Assembly (NCBI RefSeq): GCF_001315015.1
Contig: NZ_CP012915.1
Span: forward strand, 124,001 to 188,000
From: Azospirillum brasilense
GTDB lineage: Bacteria; Pseudomonadota; Alphaproteobacteria; Azospirillales; Azospirillaceae
Direction of reading: 5' to 3'
DNA: 64,000 bases
Shown in pieces: positions 16,630 through 25,826 of this stretch. The stretch's first letter is position 1. Every line of letters starts with the position of its first letter. The notes beneath the pieces were generated by a model, which had not been told where the DNA came from, did not search any database, and saw nothing but the letters and a program-made list of their open reading frames with translations. A program made the position numbers and the translations under genes.

Positions 16630-17706
16630 ATGGACGAGATTCCGCGGCAGGCCCTGAAAGGACGGGGGGCGATCAGCAACCTGACCTCCCGTTACGAGCG
16701 GGAGACGCGGGTGCTGGCCGACGACGGCTGGGGCGAGAACGAAGCGTTGACGGAGACCGTCCCGACCCAGGTCTTCGACGACACGGCCCGTTCGGTCCTG
16801 TCGAAAAACACGTCGCCCGACGTGATCTTCGAACGGTCGGTGAATCCCTATCGGGGGTGCGAGCACGCCTGCATCTATTGCTTCGCCCGCCCGACCCACG
16901 CCTATCTCGGCCTGTCGCCGGGGCTGGATTTCGAGACGAAAATCTTCCGCAAGGCAAGGGCGGCGGAACTTCTGGCGGTGGAGCTTCGCGCCAGATCCTA
17001 CCGCTGCAAGCCGCTGGCGCTCGGCGCCAACACCGATCCCTACCAGCCCATCGAGCGGGAGCAGCGCATCACCCGCGCGGTGCTGGAGGTCTGCCGCGAC
17101 TTCAATCAGCCGGTGATGATCATCACAAAGTCGGCGCTGGTCCTGCGCGACCTCGATATCCTGGCGCCGATGGCGGCCAAGGGACTGGTCAACGTCGCGC
17201 TGTCGGTCACCACGCTCGACCGCGACCTCGCCCGGCGGATGGAGCCGCGGGCGAGCACGCCCGCCCGACGCCTCGCCGCCATGCGTGAGCTGACGGCAGC
17301 CGGCGTGCCGGTGGCGGTGCTGGCGAGCCCGATGATCCCGGGGCTGACCGACCATGAGCTGGAAGCCATCCTGACCGCGGCGGCGGAGGCCGGGGCGACG
17401 CAGGCCAACTACATCCTCCTGCGCCTGCCGCTGGAGATCGCCGATCTGTTCGAGGAATGGCTGCGCGAGCACGCGCCCAACCGCGCCGAACGGGTGCTCA
17501 GCCTGATCCGCCAATGCCGCGAGGGGAACTTGTACCAATCCCAATTCGGCAGCCGCATGAAGGGCTCCGGCCCGGTGGCGGAGCTGCTGTCGAAGCGGTT
17601 CAAGCTGGCTTGCCGGCGCCTCGGCCTCAACGCCCGCGATGCCGCCCTCAACTGCGACGATTTCAAGCCCCCGCCGGCCCGCGGCGATCAGCTGACGATG
17701 TTTTGA
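16630..17706 (+). CDS. Radical SAM protein, PA0069/SplB-like
   Basis: A 358-residue radical SAM enzyme. The 4Fe-4S motif is C77-x3-C81-x2-C84 (RGCEHACIYC). Conserved neighbours are SVNPYRG before it and LGANTDPYQPIER, MIITKSALVLRDLDIL and SPMIPGLTDHE after it. These identify the PA0069-type family related to spore photoproduct lyase, which uses a 5'-deoxyadenosyl radical, possibly for DNA repair. A longer upstream frame exists, but ATG 16630 begins the conserved sequence. The LexA box just upstream supports a DNA-repair role; the exact substrate is not known. Confidence 0.88.
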   Translation: MDEIPRQALKGRGAISNLTSRYERETRVLADDGWGENEALTETVPTQVFDDTARSVLSKNTSPDVIFERSVNPYRGCEHACIYCFARPTHAYLGLSPGLDFETKIFRKARAAELLAVELRARSYRCKPLALGANTDPYQPIEREQRITRAVLEVCRDFNQPVMIITKSALVLRDLDILAPMAAKGLVNVALSVTTLDRDLARRMEPRASTPARRLAAMRELTAAGVPVAVLASPMIPGLTDHELEAILTAAAEAGATQANYILLRLPLEIADLFEEWLREHAPNRAERVLSLIRQCREGNLYQSQFGSRMKGSGPVAELLSKRFKLACRRLGLNARDAALNCDDFKPPPARGDQLTMF

Positions 17707-17862
17707 CCGTTCCGTCTTGCACGGGAGCGATCCGGCCCGCTCAGCGTTGATCGGCCGGCCGTCGCTGGGCTACCTTCGGCCGCCTGAACACGCCCGCACG
17801 GGTGTCGATAATCCGGGCCGCGGTTCGAAGGCCGCGGCTCCAAGGTCGAGGGAGAGGGGGTG

Positions 17863-19779
17863 ATGGCCACCATCGGTGAGATCCTGGCCGTTGCCTTCGC
17901 CGATCACCGCGCGGGCCGCGTTTCCGAGGCGGCCGCTCTCTATCGACGGGTCATGGAAGTCGATCCGGCAAATCCCAACGCCTTGTATCTGCTTGGCATG
18001 GCCGAGTGGCAGGGCGGCCGGCCGGCTGTCGCCCCGACCCTGATCGGGCGCGCGCTTCGGCTCAATCCCGGCTGGGTCGAGGCGCGAGTCAACCGGGCGA
18101 TCATCCTCGACAAGGTCGGCCATCCCGCGGAGGCCACCGCCGACTGGCGGCGGCTGACCCTCTTCGATCCGGGGCACCCGCAGGCTTGGCGCAACCTCGG
18201 CGAGGCCTACCAGGCCCAGGGCGATGCCGGGGCGCCGCAAGCCGTTCAAGCGCTGCGCCGTGCCGCCCGCCTCGACCCCGGTCTGGCCGAGGTTCATCAC
18301 GATCTGGGGGTGGTTCTCCGTCGCGCCGGCCAACTCGACGAGGCGGTGGACAGTCTGGTCCGCGCCATCGCGGTCAAGGCCGAACTGGCGCCCGCCCACA
18401 TGAACCTGAGCAACACCTTGCTCGAACGCGGTGATGACGCCGCGGCCCAGGCCAGCCTGCGGCGCGCGCTGGCACTCAGCCCGGCCAGTCCGGAGTACTG
18501 GTACAATGTCGGCAATGCCCTGTACGCCCATGGCGATCCCCTGCGGGCTCTGCGCGCCTACCGGCGGTCGGCCCGGCTGGGGCTGGGGCTGGCCCGTCTG
18601 CGGGTGGCCGCCGTGCTGAACGATCTGGGCCGCCTGGCCGAGGCCGAGGCCGAGCTGATCGAAAGCCTGCCGCTCCCCGGCGTCGACGTGCCTCTCAGCA
18701 TCGAGTTGCTGACCACCGTCTTCCTGCGACGCGACCGGCGGACCGAGGGGCGGGCGTTCTTCACCCGGCTGGCCTCGGCGCCGCTCGGCGGCGTGGTCTA
18801 TCGCGGGGAGTGCCTGACCGCGCTCGCCGCGCTCGACCTGCAGGACGGCGCCCCGCGGGCGGCCCGCGACCGGCTGGCGGCGGTCCGCGGGGACAACGGC
18901 TGGTTCTTCACCGTGAAGTCGCTCGCCGCCTTGCGCGCAACCCTGGCCGACCAGGGGCTTCAACTGATCCGCCCCGCCGCCGTGGGGGCGGATGGCGGGC
19001 ACCGGCCGCCGCGCGTGACCTCCTCGTCCCTGGCCACCCGCGGCCGCTTCGCCCACACCGTCCTGGAATACATCCTGGTCCGGCTCTACGCCGAGAAGCA
19101 CGGCTTCGTGCTGGAGACTCCCGACTGGGTGGGGGGCGCCTTCTTCGAGCTGAACGATCCGCCGCAGAGCGGTCCGCTGCCGCCGCTGCTGTTTTCCCGA
19201 CGCATCCTCAACGAACTGGTCAGCGGCACAGCGGAGCGGGCGCCGATCGCCGACCGCGACATTCTCTCGCCCCTGTTCCTGTTCGAGCACAAGCGGGAAT
19301 ACCGGCAGCGGGTCCAGTCCTGGCTGCGGCCGCGCCGGGTCTGGGAGCCGCAGCTTGCCCCGGCGGTCGAACGGCTGCGGGCGGCGGGGAACACGGTGGT
19401 CGCGCTCCACATCCGGCGCGGCGACTTCGTGACGTCCAACTACCCGATCACCGAGACCGCCTGGTACGTCGACTGGCTGCGCGACTGGTGGCCGCGTCTC
19501 GACCGGCCGGTGCTCTATGTGGCCAGCGACGACGTCGCGGCGATCCGGCACGCCTTCGCGGAGTTCCATCCCCTGACGCGGACCGACGTCGTGGAGGAGT
19601 GGGTTGGGTTGGACTTCCTTCAGGACTTCCACGTGCTGATGAACGCCGACGTGGTCGGCACCAGCGCCGCCAGCGGCTTCAGCGCGCTGGCCGCCCGCCT
19701 CAACACCCGCGCCCGCCTGTTCGTCGAGCCGGACGTCGCAGCCCGCCGCATCCGGCCCTTCGAACCCTGGACACCCTGA
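17863..19779 (+). CDS. TPR protein fused to a GT11-like glycosyltransferase domain
   Basis: A 638-residue protein. Residues ~5-330 are TPR repeats (LYRRVMEVDPANPNALYLLG, and so on). Residues ~375-638 resemble GT11 (alpha-1,2-fucosyltransferase-like): FAHTVLEYILVRLYAEKHGF, the HIRRGDF nucleotide-sugar motif, LDRPVLYVASDD, then DFHVLMNADVVGTSAASGFS. The family's GNQ and NSSFS motifs are replaced here (GRFAHT, GTSAASGFS), so donor specificity may differ or activity may be lost. GTG 17860 lies just before ATG 17863, behind GGGAGAGGGGG. There is no signal peptide, so it should be cytoplasmic. It is the first gene of the TPR-glycosyltransferase locus and is convergent with the next gene. Confidence 0.75.
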   Translation: MATIGEILAVAFADHRAGRVSEAAALYRRVMEVDPANPNALYLLGMAEWQGGRPAVAPTLIGRALRLNPGWVEARVNRAIILDKVGHPAEATADWRRLTLFDPGHPQAWRNLGEAYQAQGDAGAPQAVQALRRAARLDPGLAEVHHDLGVVLRRAGQLDEAVDSLVRAIAVKAELAPAHMNLSNTLLERGDDAAAQASLRRALALSPASPEYWYNVGNALYAHGDPLRALRAYRRSARLGLGLARLRVAAVLNDLGRLAEAEAELIESLPLPGVDVPLSIELLTTVFLRRDRRTEGRAFFTRLASAPLGGVVYRGECLTALAALDLQDGAPRAARDRLAAVRGDNGWFFTVKSLAALRATLADQGLQLIRPAAVGADGGHRPPRVTSSSLATRGRFAHTVLEYILVRLYAEKHGFVLETPDWVGGAFFELNDPPQSGPLPPLLFSRRILNELVSGTAERAPIADRDILSPLFLFEHKREYRQRVQSWLRPRRVWEPQLAPAVERLRAAGNTVVALHIRRGDFVTSNYPITETAWYVDWLRDWWPRLDRPVLYVASDDVAAIRHAFAEFHPLTRTDVVEEWVGLDFLQDFHVLMNADVVGTSAASGFSALAARLNTRARLFVEPDVAARRIRPFEPWTP

Positions 19780-19809
19780 GATTTACGCCCTGACGCCCTG
19801 TGCGATGGG

Positions 19810-21612
19810 TTACGGGCGGGACCGCGCGAGGGCCTGGAGAGCGGCGCGGACACGACCGACGACGGGCGCCCAGTCGCCGCGCCGGTCCTGGCGGAACAGG
19901 CGCATGGTCGGGTACCACGGCGTGCACATCCCCTGGTCCAGCCAGCGCCAGTCGGGGGCGAAGGGCAGCACCGTCCAGACCGGACGGCCGAGCGCCCCGG
20001 CCAGATGGGCCGGCGCCGTGCAGGAACTGATGACAAGGTCGAGGTTTTCCATGATCGCCGCGGTGTCGGCGAAGTCCGAAATCTCCGCACCGAGGTCGGT
20101 GAAGGACGATGGCAGAGGTCCGCAGGTCTCCAGGTCCTGCCGCCCCGCCCCCTTCTGAAGGCCGAAGACCGTGACGCCCGGAACGTCCAGCAGCGGAAGA
20201 AACGCCTTCAGGCGCGGCGAACGGATGTGATCCGCCTTGAATCCGGGGTTTCCCGCCCACACCAGCCCCACCCGCAGCCTCTCCCGCGGCCCCAGGCGCG
20301 CCGCCCAGCGTGTCGCCAGTTCCGGCTCGGCGCGCAGATAGGGAGTGTCGGCGGGGATCGTGTAGAGCATGGTGCCGAGCCGATGCGGCAGGCTGGCCAG
20401 GGCGTCGTGCGCGTCGTGCGGCGGCGGCGGATCGAACCGGCTGACCACGCCCTCGATGCCCGGCATGGCGGAGAGCAGGCGGACGAGCTGGCTGTTGCAC
20501 TCGATGACGACGCGCACACCCCGCGCCTGGAGCTGCTGGGCGAAGCGGGCGAACATGATGGTGTCGCCCACCCCCTGCTCGTCATGGACCAGAAGGGTCC
20601 GGCCGGTGAGGTCGGAGCCGTCCCAGGCGGGTGAGGCGAAGCTGCGCCGGGGCGACGGGAAGTCGGCCATGCGCGACCGCCATTCATACTCGGCGAACCC
20701 TTCCTCCAGCTCGCCCTTGATCAGCAGCCCGAAGCTCAGCGCGGTGTGCGCCTCCGCCAGGGCCGGGTCGAGCCGGACCGCGGACCGCGTCAGCGCGATC
20801 ATCTCGTCGATCCGCATCAGGTCGCGGGCCGCGAGTCCGAGGTTGAGGTGGGTGTGCGCGGCGTCCGGCTGCATCGCGATGGATTGCCGGAAGCAGGCCA
20901 CCGCCTCGTCGAGCCGTCCGAGATCCTGAAGCGTGACGCCCAGATTGTTGAGCACGCCGGGATCGCCCGGCGCGAAGCCCAGCGCGCAGCGGTAGTAGCG
21001 GACCGCCTCCCCGGCCCGCCCGAGACGGCGGTGGGCCATGCCCAGGTTGGCGTAGGCGGCGACCGATGACGGCGCCATGCCGAGGAGCACCATCAGCTCC
21101 TCGATCGCCGCCTCGGCGCGGCCGTCCAGGATGAGCGCCTGCGCCAGCAGAAGCCGCTGGTCGGTCAGCCGCGGCTTGAGACGCAGCAGCCGGCGCAGCG
21201 CGGTCGCGGCGTCGCCGTGCCGGCCCATGTCCGACAGCGCGTTCGCGACGTTGTTGAGCGCATCGGCGGAGCCGGCGTCCAGCACCAGGGCGCGCCGGCA
21301 GCAGGCCACGGCCTCGTCGCGCCGGCCGAGCCGCCGCAGCGCGCTGGCGAGGTTGGAGAAGCAGGCCGCGTTGTCGGGGGCGGAGCGGATGGCCTGCCTC
21401 ATCCACTCCACGGCCTCGCCCGGCCGGCCGCGCTGAAGCGCCAGCGCGCCCAGGAGATGCAGGGCGTCCGGGTGGCGGGGGTGGTCGGCGAGAACACGCC
21501 GGTACGCGCTTTCCGCTTCGGCCAGCCGTCCGGCCCCATGATGGGCGAGGCCCGCCGCGACGAGAGCCGCGGGGGCAGGGCGATCCAGGGTGGCTTTGGT
21601 GGAGAAGGCCAT
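19810..21612 (-). CDS. TPR protein fused to a GT9-like (heptosyltransferase-fold) domain
   Basis: A 600-residue protein. Residues ~15-300 hold about eight TPR units (AESAYRRVLADHPRHPDALHLLG through AVACFRQSIAMQPDAAHTHLNLG). Residues ~330-600 form a GT-B fold like ADP-heptose transferases: LLVHDEQGVGDTIMFARF, RVVIECNSQLVRLLS, RVGLVWAGNP, FADTAAIMENLDLVISSCTAPAHLAGALGRPVW and TPWYPTMRLFRQ. A soluble, TPR-guided transferase acting on a protein is more plausible than LPS core synthesis, as no other LPS genes are present. It is the last gene of a minus-strand unit of three (24-bp gap). Its C-terminal DNA is nearly identical to that of the gene at 25827. Confidence 0.8.
   Translation of the reverse strand: MAFSTKATLDRPAPAALVAAGLAHHGAGRLAEAESAYRRVLADHPRHPDALHLLGALALQRGRPGEAVEWMRQAIRSAPDNAACFSNLASALRRLGRRDEAVACCRRALVLDAGSADALNNVANALSDMGRHGDAATALRRLLRLKPRLTDQRLLLAQALILDGRAEAAIEELMVLLGMAPSSVAAYANLGMAHRRLGRAGEAVRYYRCALGFAPGDPGVLNNLGVTLQDLGRLDEAVACFRQSIAMQPDAAHTHLNLGLAARDLMRIDEMIALTRSAVRLDPALAEAHTALSFGLLIKGELEEGFAEYEWRSRMADFPSPRRSFASPAWDGSDLTGRTLLVHDEQGVGDTIMFARFAQQLQARGVRVVIECNSQLVRLLSAMPGIEGVVSRFDPPPPHDAHDALASLPHRLGTMLYTIPADTPYLRAEPELATRWAARLGPRERLRVGLVWAGNPGFKADHIRSPRLKAFLPLLDVPGVTVFGLQKGAGRQDLETCGPLPSSFTDLGAEISDFADTAAIMENLDLVISSCTAPAHLAGALGRPVWTVLPFAPDWRWLDQGMCTPWYPTMRLFRQDRRGDWAPVVGRVRAALQALARSRP
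19985..20034 (-). repeat. 50-bp inverted repeat, copy 1 (GT9-like module)
   Basis: These 50 bases are the exact reverse complement of 29391-29440. The surrounding ~130 bp differ at only about eight positions. Both copies encode VISSCTAPAHLAGALGR in the GT9-like domains of two oppositely oriented genes ~9.4 kb apart. Confidence 0.9.
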
Positions 21613-21636
21613 GCGTGCGAGCTTTCGAATCGTCGA

Positions 21637-24468
21637 TCAGATCAAGACCGGGGCTGCCCAGGGATCGTAGGGGACCAGGGCCCGGCGCGCCGGGTCCGGC
21701 CGAAGGAATTCACTGGCGTTGCGGTTCAGCATGGTGGCGACGAAGGAGAAGGAGCTGTTGGAAATGGCGACCCGATCGGCGTGGCAGAGGATGTGGAAAT
21801 CGGTGAAGAACTCCGCACCCGCGATGGGCTCGGCCAGATCGCGACCGGTGACGGGGCGGTAGGCGGCGAATTCCCGCAGCTGGGCGGGATCATCGGTCGC
21901 GATGAACAGGACAGGCCGGTCGAGCGTCGGCCAGACGGTCTCCAGCCAGTGCCGATACCAGGACGTTGGGGCGATCCAGAACCGCCCCCAGCCGAAATCC
22001 CCGCGCCGGAGGTGCAGCGCCACGACGGTCCGCCCGACGTCACGCAGACGGCCGAGCAGCGCATCCGTGTGGGGCTGGAGGTGGCGGCCCGGTGTGAACA
22101 GCGCGCGGAACTCCTCCTTGAACGGCGCCAGGGGTGTGATGTCGCCGCAAAAATAGCCGGACACGTCGCGGTCCGCCAACACGGTGGAGGGCTCCCCGCG
22201 GAGGGAAGCGGTCACGGCGGCCTCCCCCTCCGCCTCCGCCACGCGCGGCAACGCCGGACCGGGCAGCGGATCATCGTGATCGTACAGGTGGCGGCCGAGC
22301 CAGGGAGGAACCTCCAGGGTGAGGCCGTGCCGGGCGGCGTAGAGGCGCAGGACGCCGTATTGGAGAAGCTGGTTGCCGAACCGCCCGTTGAGCCCCAGGA
22401 CGGTCGAGGCGAGGCGGCGGCCCGGCGCGCCCGCCGGGGCGGGTGCCGGAGGCGGCCCCCACCGCCGCGTCAGCAGGGACAGGGCGCGGCGCGTGAAGGC
22501 CTCGCCGAACCCGGGGTTGCAGCGGATCGCCCGCTCCCAGGCCGTCAGCGCCGCGTCGGGGCGACCGAGCGCTTCCAGGGCACTGGCCAGCGCCGCATGG
22601 CCACCGTACAGCTCCGGGCTGAGCCGCAGCGCCCGCCGGGCATGCTCGGCCGCGCCCGCCGCGTCGCCGAGGGCCAGGGCGGCGGTCGCGCAGTCCGCGT
22701 TGAGATCGGGCCGCATCGGGTCCAGCCGGAGCGCGCGCTCCAGCTCCCGCGCCCCCTGCCTGTCCTGCCCGAGCCGCCGGCTCGCACGGCCCAAGAGGTG
22801 CTGGGCGTTGGTCAGGCCCGGCTGGAGCGTCAGGGCGCGGCGCAGCCGGGGGACGGCCTGGGCATGGGCGTCGGCGTCGACCAGCATGGAGCCGAGATTG
22901 CACCACGCGGCGGCCGCGCCGGGGTGAAGGCACGCCACCGCCCGGAAGGCCGTCAAGGCAAGCCGCTTGCGCTGAAGCCGGTGCGCGAGCAACCCCAACT
23001 CGAACCAGGCTTCGATGCGGCCGGGATCCTCGGCGGCGGCGCGGGTCAGCGCGGCGACGGCGCGGTCGAGCTGCCCGGCCTGGATGGCCTCCTTCGCCAC
23101 CGCGACGAGATCGATGGCGACGAGGTCGGTGGCACGCGGGGCGTCCCGGCTTTCCGACGGGGCGGCGGGCGGCGGCGGGGGCGGTCCCTCAGGCTCCCCC
23201 TTGGCCCTGAGGAGCGGCGGTCCGGTCCAGCCGCCGTCGCGCAGAAACGCGTCTCTCCTGGCTTTCAGCGCGTGGAGGCGGCGCTGGGTCAGGATCTCGA
23301 TCGCCACAAAGCGGGGGTCGGACGCGACCTGCTCCGTCGGTTTGACGCCGCTGGTCATCGTCTGGCGCTGCCGCGCCAAGGCGTTGTCCGCCCGCATCGT
23401 GTAGTGGACCGTCTTCTCCGCGATCCGGATTCCAGCGAACATGCTGTGGAGCGCCCGGCCATAGGCCACGTCGTCGGCCACGGCCGGGTGGAACGGTGCC
23501 TCCTCCGGGAAGCCGCCGATCATGTCGTGGCAGACGCGCCGTACGCAGAGGTTGCATGGGTAGCTGACCTCCGAGGCCTCGCGCCACTCGGGGGTGACTT
23601 CCTGGTCGATGGTGTCGAAGTGCATTCCGGTGCGGACGAACGCGGCGTCGGGATCACGGTCCAGCGCCGTTGCCGTCAGCAGGAAATGCCGCTCGAAAAA
23701 GTAATCGTCGGCGTCCAGAAACCAGACGTACCGGCCAAGCCCCGCGGCGGCGCCGATGTTGCGCGACCGCCCCGCCCCCTGGTTGCGGTTGTTCGCGATC
23801 AGCGCGACGCTCTGTTCCGGATGTTCCCGCGCCCAGCGCAGGACCCGCGACGCCGTCTCGTCAGGCGAGGCATCGTCCACCACGCAGACATGGACCTGCG
23901 CCCGTGGGTTCCGCACCGTCTCGCGGTAGACACGGGCTGCCGCCGCTACGCTGTCCAGCGCCCGCTCGATGGTGTCCTCCATCCGGTGCGCGGGGATCAC
24001 CACGGTGCCGAGAAAGTCGGTGTCGGCCTTGTGGCGTGCGATCCCCCGCAGGGCGACCCCCAGCCCGCAATCCTCGAAGCCCGCGGCGGCGTGCAGCCGC
24101 TCGGCCTCCGCGTCGCAGCCCTGGACCAGCCGCACGATGCCCAGCGCGCGCGCGAGGTTGCCCTGTGGCGGCACGATGCGCGCCAACGGTTCCAGCAACG
24201 CCGCCGCCTCGTCGGCCGCCCCGTCCTGCACCCGCCTCAAGGCCCGGCTGGCGGCAAGGCCCAGGGGCTCGCCGATCTGCCCACCGAGCGCCTGGAGGTC
24301 ACCGTGCAGGCGGGCGGCCCGGACGAACAGCGCGATCGCCCGCAGGCCGTCGCCCGCCGCGCGGACGGCATACGCCGCGTGCTGCCACGCCACCGCATCG
24401 GCCGGATCGTTCGCGAGCGCCTGCCGGTGGATCAGGGCGCCTTCGGGGGCCTTGGCATCCCGTGCCAT
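21637..24468 (-). CDS. Bifunctional GT2-TPR-GT11-like glycosyltransferase
   Basis: A 943-residue protein with two predicted catalytic domains. Residues ~150-400 are GT2, GT-A fold (GTVVIPAHRMEDTIERALDSV, CVVDDASPDET, NQGAGRSRNIGAAAG, and YVWFLDADDYF with the DXD). Residues ~470-660 are TPR units. Residues ~690-943 are GT11-like with the family signatures well kept (NGRFGNQLLQYGVLRLYAARHG, HLRRGDF, LDRPVLFIATDD, ISNSSFSFVATMLN). It could add a branch sugar and then a deoxyhexose to the same acceptor. The start at 24468 lies 2 bp after the stop of the upstream GT4 gene, so the genes are coupled. No TM or signal sequence is seen. Confidence 0.8.
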   Translation of the reverse strand: MARDAKAPEGALIHRQALANDPADAVAWQHAAYAVRAAGDGLRAIALFVRAARLHGDLQALGGQIGEPLGLAASRALRRVQDGAADEAAALLEPLARIVPPQGNLARALGIVRLVQGCDAEAERLHAAAGFEDCGLGVALRGIARHKADTDFLGTVVIPAHRMEDTIERALDSVAAAARVYRETVRNPRAQVHVCVVDDASPDETASRVLRWAREHPEQSVALIANNRNQGAGRSRNIGAAAGLGRYVWFLDADDYFFERHFLLTATALDRDPDAAFVRTGMHFDTIDQEVTPEWREASEVSYPCNLCVRRVCHDMIGGFPEEAPFHPAVADDVAYGRALHSMFAGIRIAEKTVHYTMRADNALARQRQTMTSGVKPTEQVASDPRFVAIEILTQRRLHALKARRDAFLRDGGWTGPPLLRAKGEPEGPPPPPPAAPSESRDAPRATDLVAIDLVAVAKEAIQAGQLDRAVAALTRAAAEDPGRIEAWFELGLLAHRLQRKRLALTAFRAVACLHPGAAAAWCNLGSMLVDADAHAQAVPRLRRALTLQPGLTNAQHLLGRASRRLGQDRQGARELERALRLDPMRPDLNADCATAALALGDAAGAAEHARRALRLSPELYGGHAALASALEALGRPDAALTAWERAIRCNPGFGEAFTRRALSLLTRRWGPPPAPAPAGAPGRRLASTVLGLNGRFGNQLLQYGVLRLYAARHGLTLEVPPWLGRHLYDHDDPLPGPALPRVAEAEGEAAVTASLRGEPSTVLADRDVSGYFCGDITPLAPFKEEFRALFTPGRHLQPHTDALLGRLRDVGRTVVALHLRRGDFGWGRFWIAPTSWYRHWLETVWPTLDRPVLFIATDDPAQLREFAAYRPVTGRDLAEPIAGAEFFTDFHILCHADRVAISNSSFSFVATMLNRNASEFLRPDPARRALVPYDPWAAPVLI

Positions 24469-24470
24469 CC

Positions 24471-25712
24471 CTAGGCCACCGCCGCCACGAAGGTTTCGGC
24501 GAAGGCGCGCCACGTCCGCTCGCCGCGCAGGAAGGCCCGCGCCGTGTCGGCGCGGGCGCTGGCGGCGGCGCGGTCGGTGTAGAGGGTTTCGAGATGGGCG
24601 ACGGCCTCCTCGACGGAGGATTCTCCCCACCCGCGGCGCCGGCCCCCTTGACCTGATGCGGAGTCGGCCACCGGGTCCTGGCGGCGCAGCGGCAGGCAGT
24701 TGCCATCACGGATCAGGTCGAGGTGGCCGGTGTTGGCCGACAGGATGACCGGCACGCCGCAGGCCATCGCCTCCATGGCGACGAGGTTGGTCGCCCCTTC
24801 GCAGCGGTTGGGGAAGAGGGCGGCGTGGCAGTCCGCCAGGATGGCGGCGATCTGGCCGCGCCCGAGAAAGCCCATGTCGACGAAGCCCTCCGGCGGCAGG
24901 CCGCAGTCCATCGCCCATTCCACGATGCGCAGCTTGCCGTTGTCGCCAACGGCGGGGGCGCAGGGCACCAGCCGGGACTCGGCGATGTCGGCGGATGTGT
25001 GCGGCCAGGGGTTGTGCCACGCGGTGACCAGCAGCGCGTCGGGATGGCGCTCGTGGAACCGGCGGAAGGCGGCCAGCACGATGTCCTGCCCCTTGCGGAA
25101 CTCCACCTTCCCGCCCGAAAAGACGACGAAGCGGTCGCCGAAGCGCCGGGCCGGCGGGACCGGCGCCAGCTCGTCCGGGTCCACGCCCTGGAAGGCGCAG
25201 CCGACCTCGGTGATGCCCTGTTCGGCCAACAGCGCCCGGTTGTACTCGGAGTGGACCACGAGCTTGTCGTAGCTCCGCGCGCGGCGCAGCGTGTCCTCGT
25301 CGAACCGGGTGTCCTCGAAGGCGATGACCCCGACGTTGCGGCTGCCGCGGAACCGGGCGGAGAACGGCCCGGCGACGAAGCCGTTGCCGAGCGCGTGCAG
25401 GACGGTGCAATCGTTGAGGCCGAGCATCCGGTCGCCCGACCGCTCGGCGATGGCGGTGATCTGCCGATGGCCGTCCATCAGGCTTTCCAGCTTTTCCCGG
25501 TTTTCCGGCCGCAGGGTGGACAGAAGGGGCTTTTCCAGCAGGAGCGGCGGCCGTCCCCGGTCGATCAGATGCAGCGCCGTGTGGACGCCGACCAGACCCC
25601 AGCCGTGGATCTCCGAAAGCTGCCACGTCAGCGCCAGATTCTGTTCCGCGCACGGCTTCCCGACGCCCTCCGCTGCCGACTCCGTCACGCGCCGCACATC
25701 CTTTTTGCCCAT
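24471..25712 (-). CDS. GT4 family (GT-B) glycosyltransferase
   Basis: A 413-residue glycosyltransferase with no TPR. The C-terminal half has the GT4 donor-binding signatures: FVVFSGGKVEFRKGQDIVLAAFRRF, the acidic-patch region FPNRCEGATNLVAMEAMACGVPVILSANTGH (E-x7-E), and a terminal helical tail. The N-terminal half (GWGLVGVHTALHLIDRG, FRGSRNVGVIAFED) is more divergent. ATG 25712 (MGKKDVRR) is preferred to the ATG 42 nt upstream because it starts the conserved part. It heads the minus-strand unit with the GT2-GT11 and TPR-GT9 genes and is divergent from the giant transferase gene, with a 114-bp spacer. Confidence 0.82.
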   Translation of the reverse strand: MGKKDVRRVTESAAEGVGKPCAEQNLALTWQLSEIHGWGLVGVHTALHLIDRGRPPLLLEKPLLSTLRPENREKLESLMDGHRQITAIAERSGDRMLGLNDCTVLHALGNGFVAGPFSARFRGSRNVGVIAFEDTRFDEDTLRRARSYDKLVVHSEYNRALLAEQGITEVGCAFQGVDPDELAPVPPARRFGDRFVVFSGGKVEFRKGQDIVLAAFRRFHERHPDALLVTAWHNPWPHTSADIAESRLVPCAPAVGDNGKLRIVEWAMDCGLPPEGFVDMGFLGRGQIAAILADCHAALFPNRCEGATNLVAMEAMACGVPVILSANTGHLDLIRDGNCLPLRRQDPVADSASGQGGRRRGWGESSVEEAVAHLETLYTDRAAASARADTARAFLRGERTWRAFAETFVAAVA

Positions 25713-25826
25713 GGCCTTGGATGGTAGGATAGCAGAACGCGGGCACCGATCCACAGCGTGAGCCGCTGTTCAGCGCCAACCATCACGTGCGAGCGAGCCA
25801 GCCCCAACCAGCATGCCCGAGCCAGC

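Noticed and set aside
25755..25826. N-terminal extension of the trifunctional transferase from an upstream start
   Set aside because: The extra 23 residues (MSRCSAPTITCERASPNQHARAS) are low-complexity and MTVKIAFLDPAGG is the typical GT4 N-terminus.
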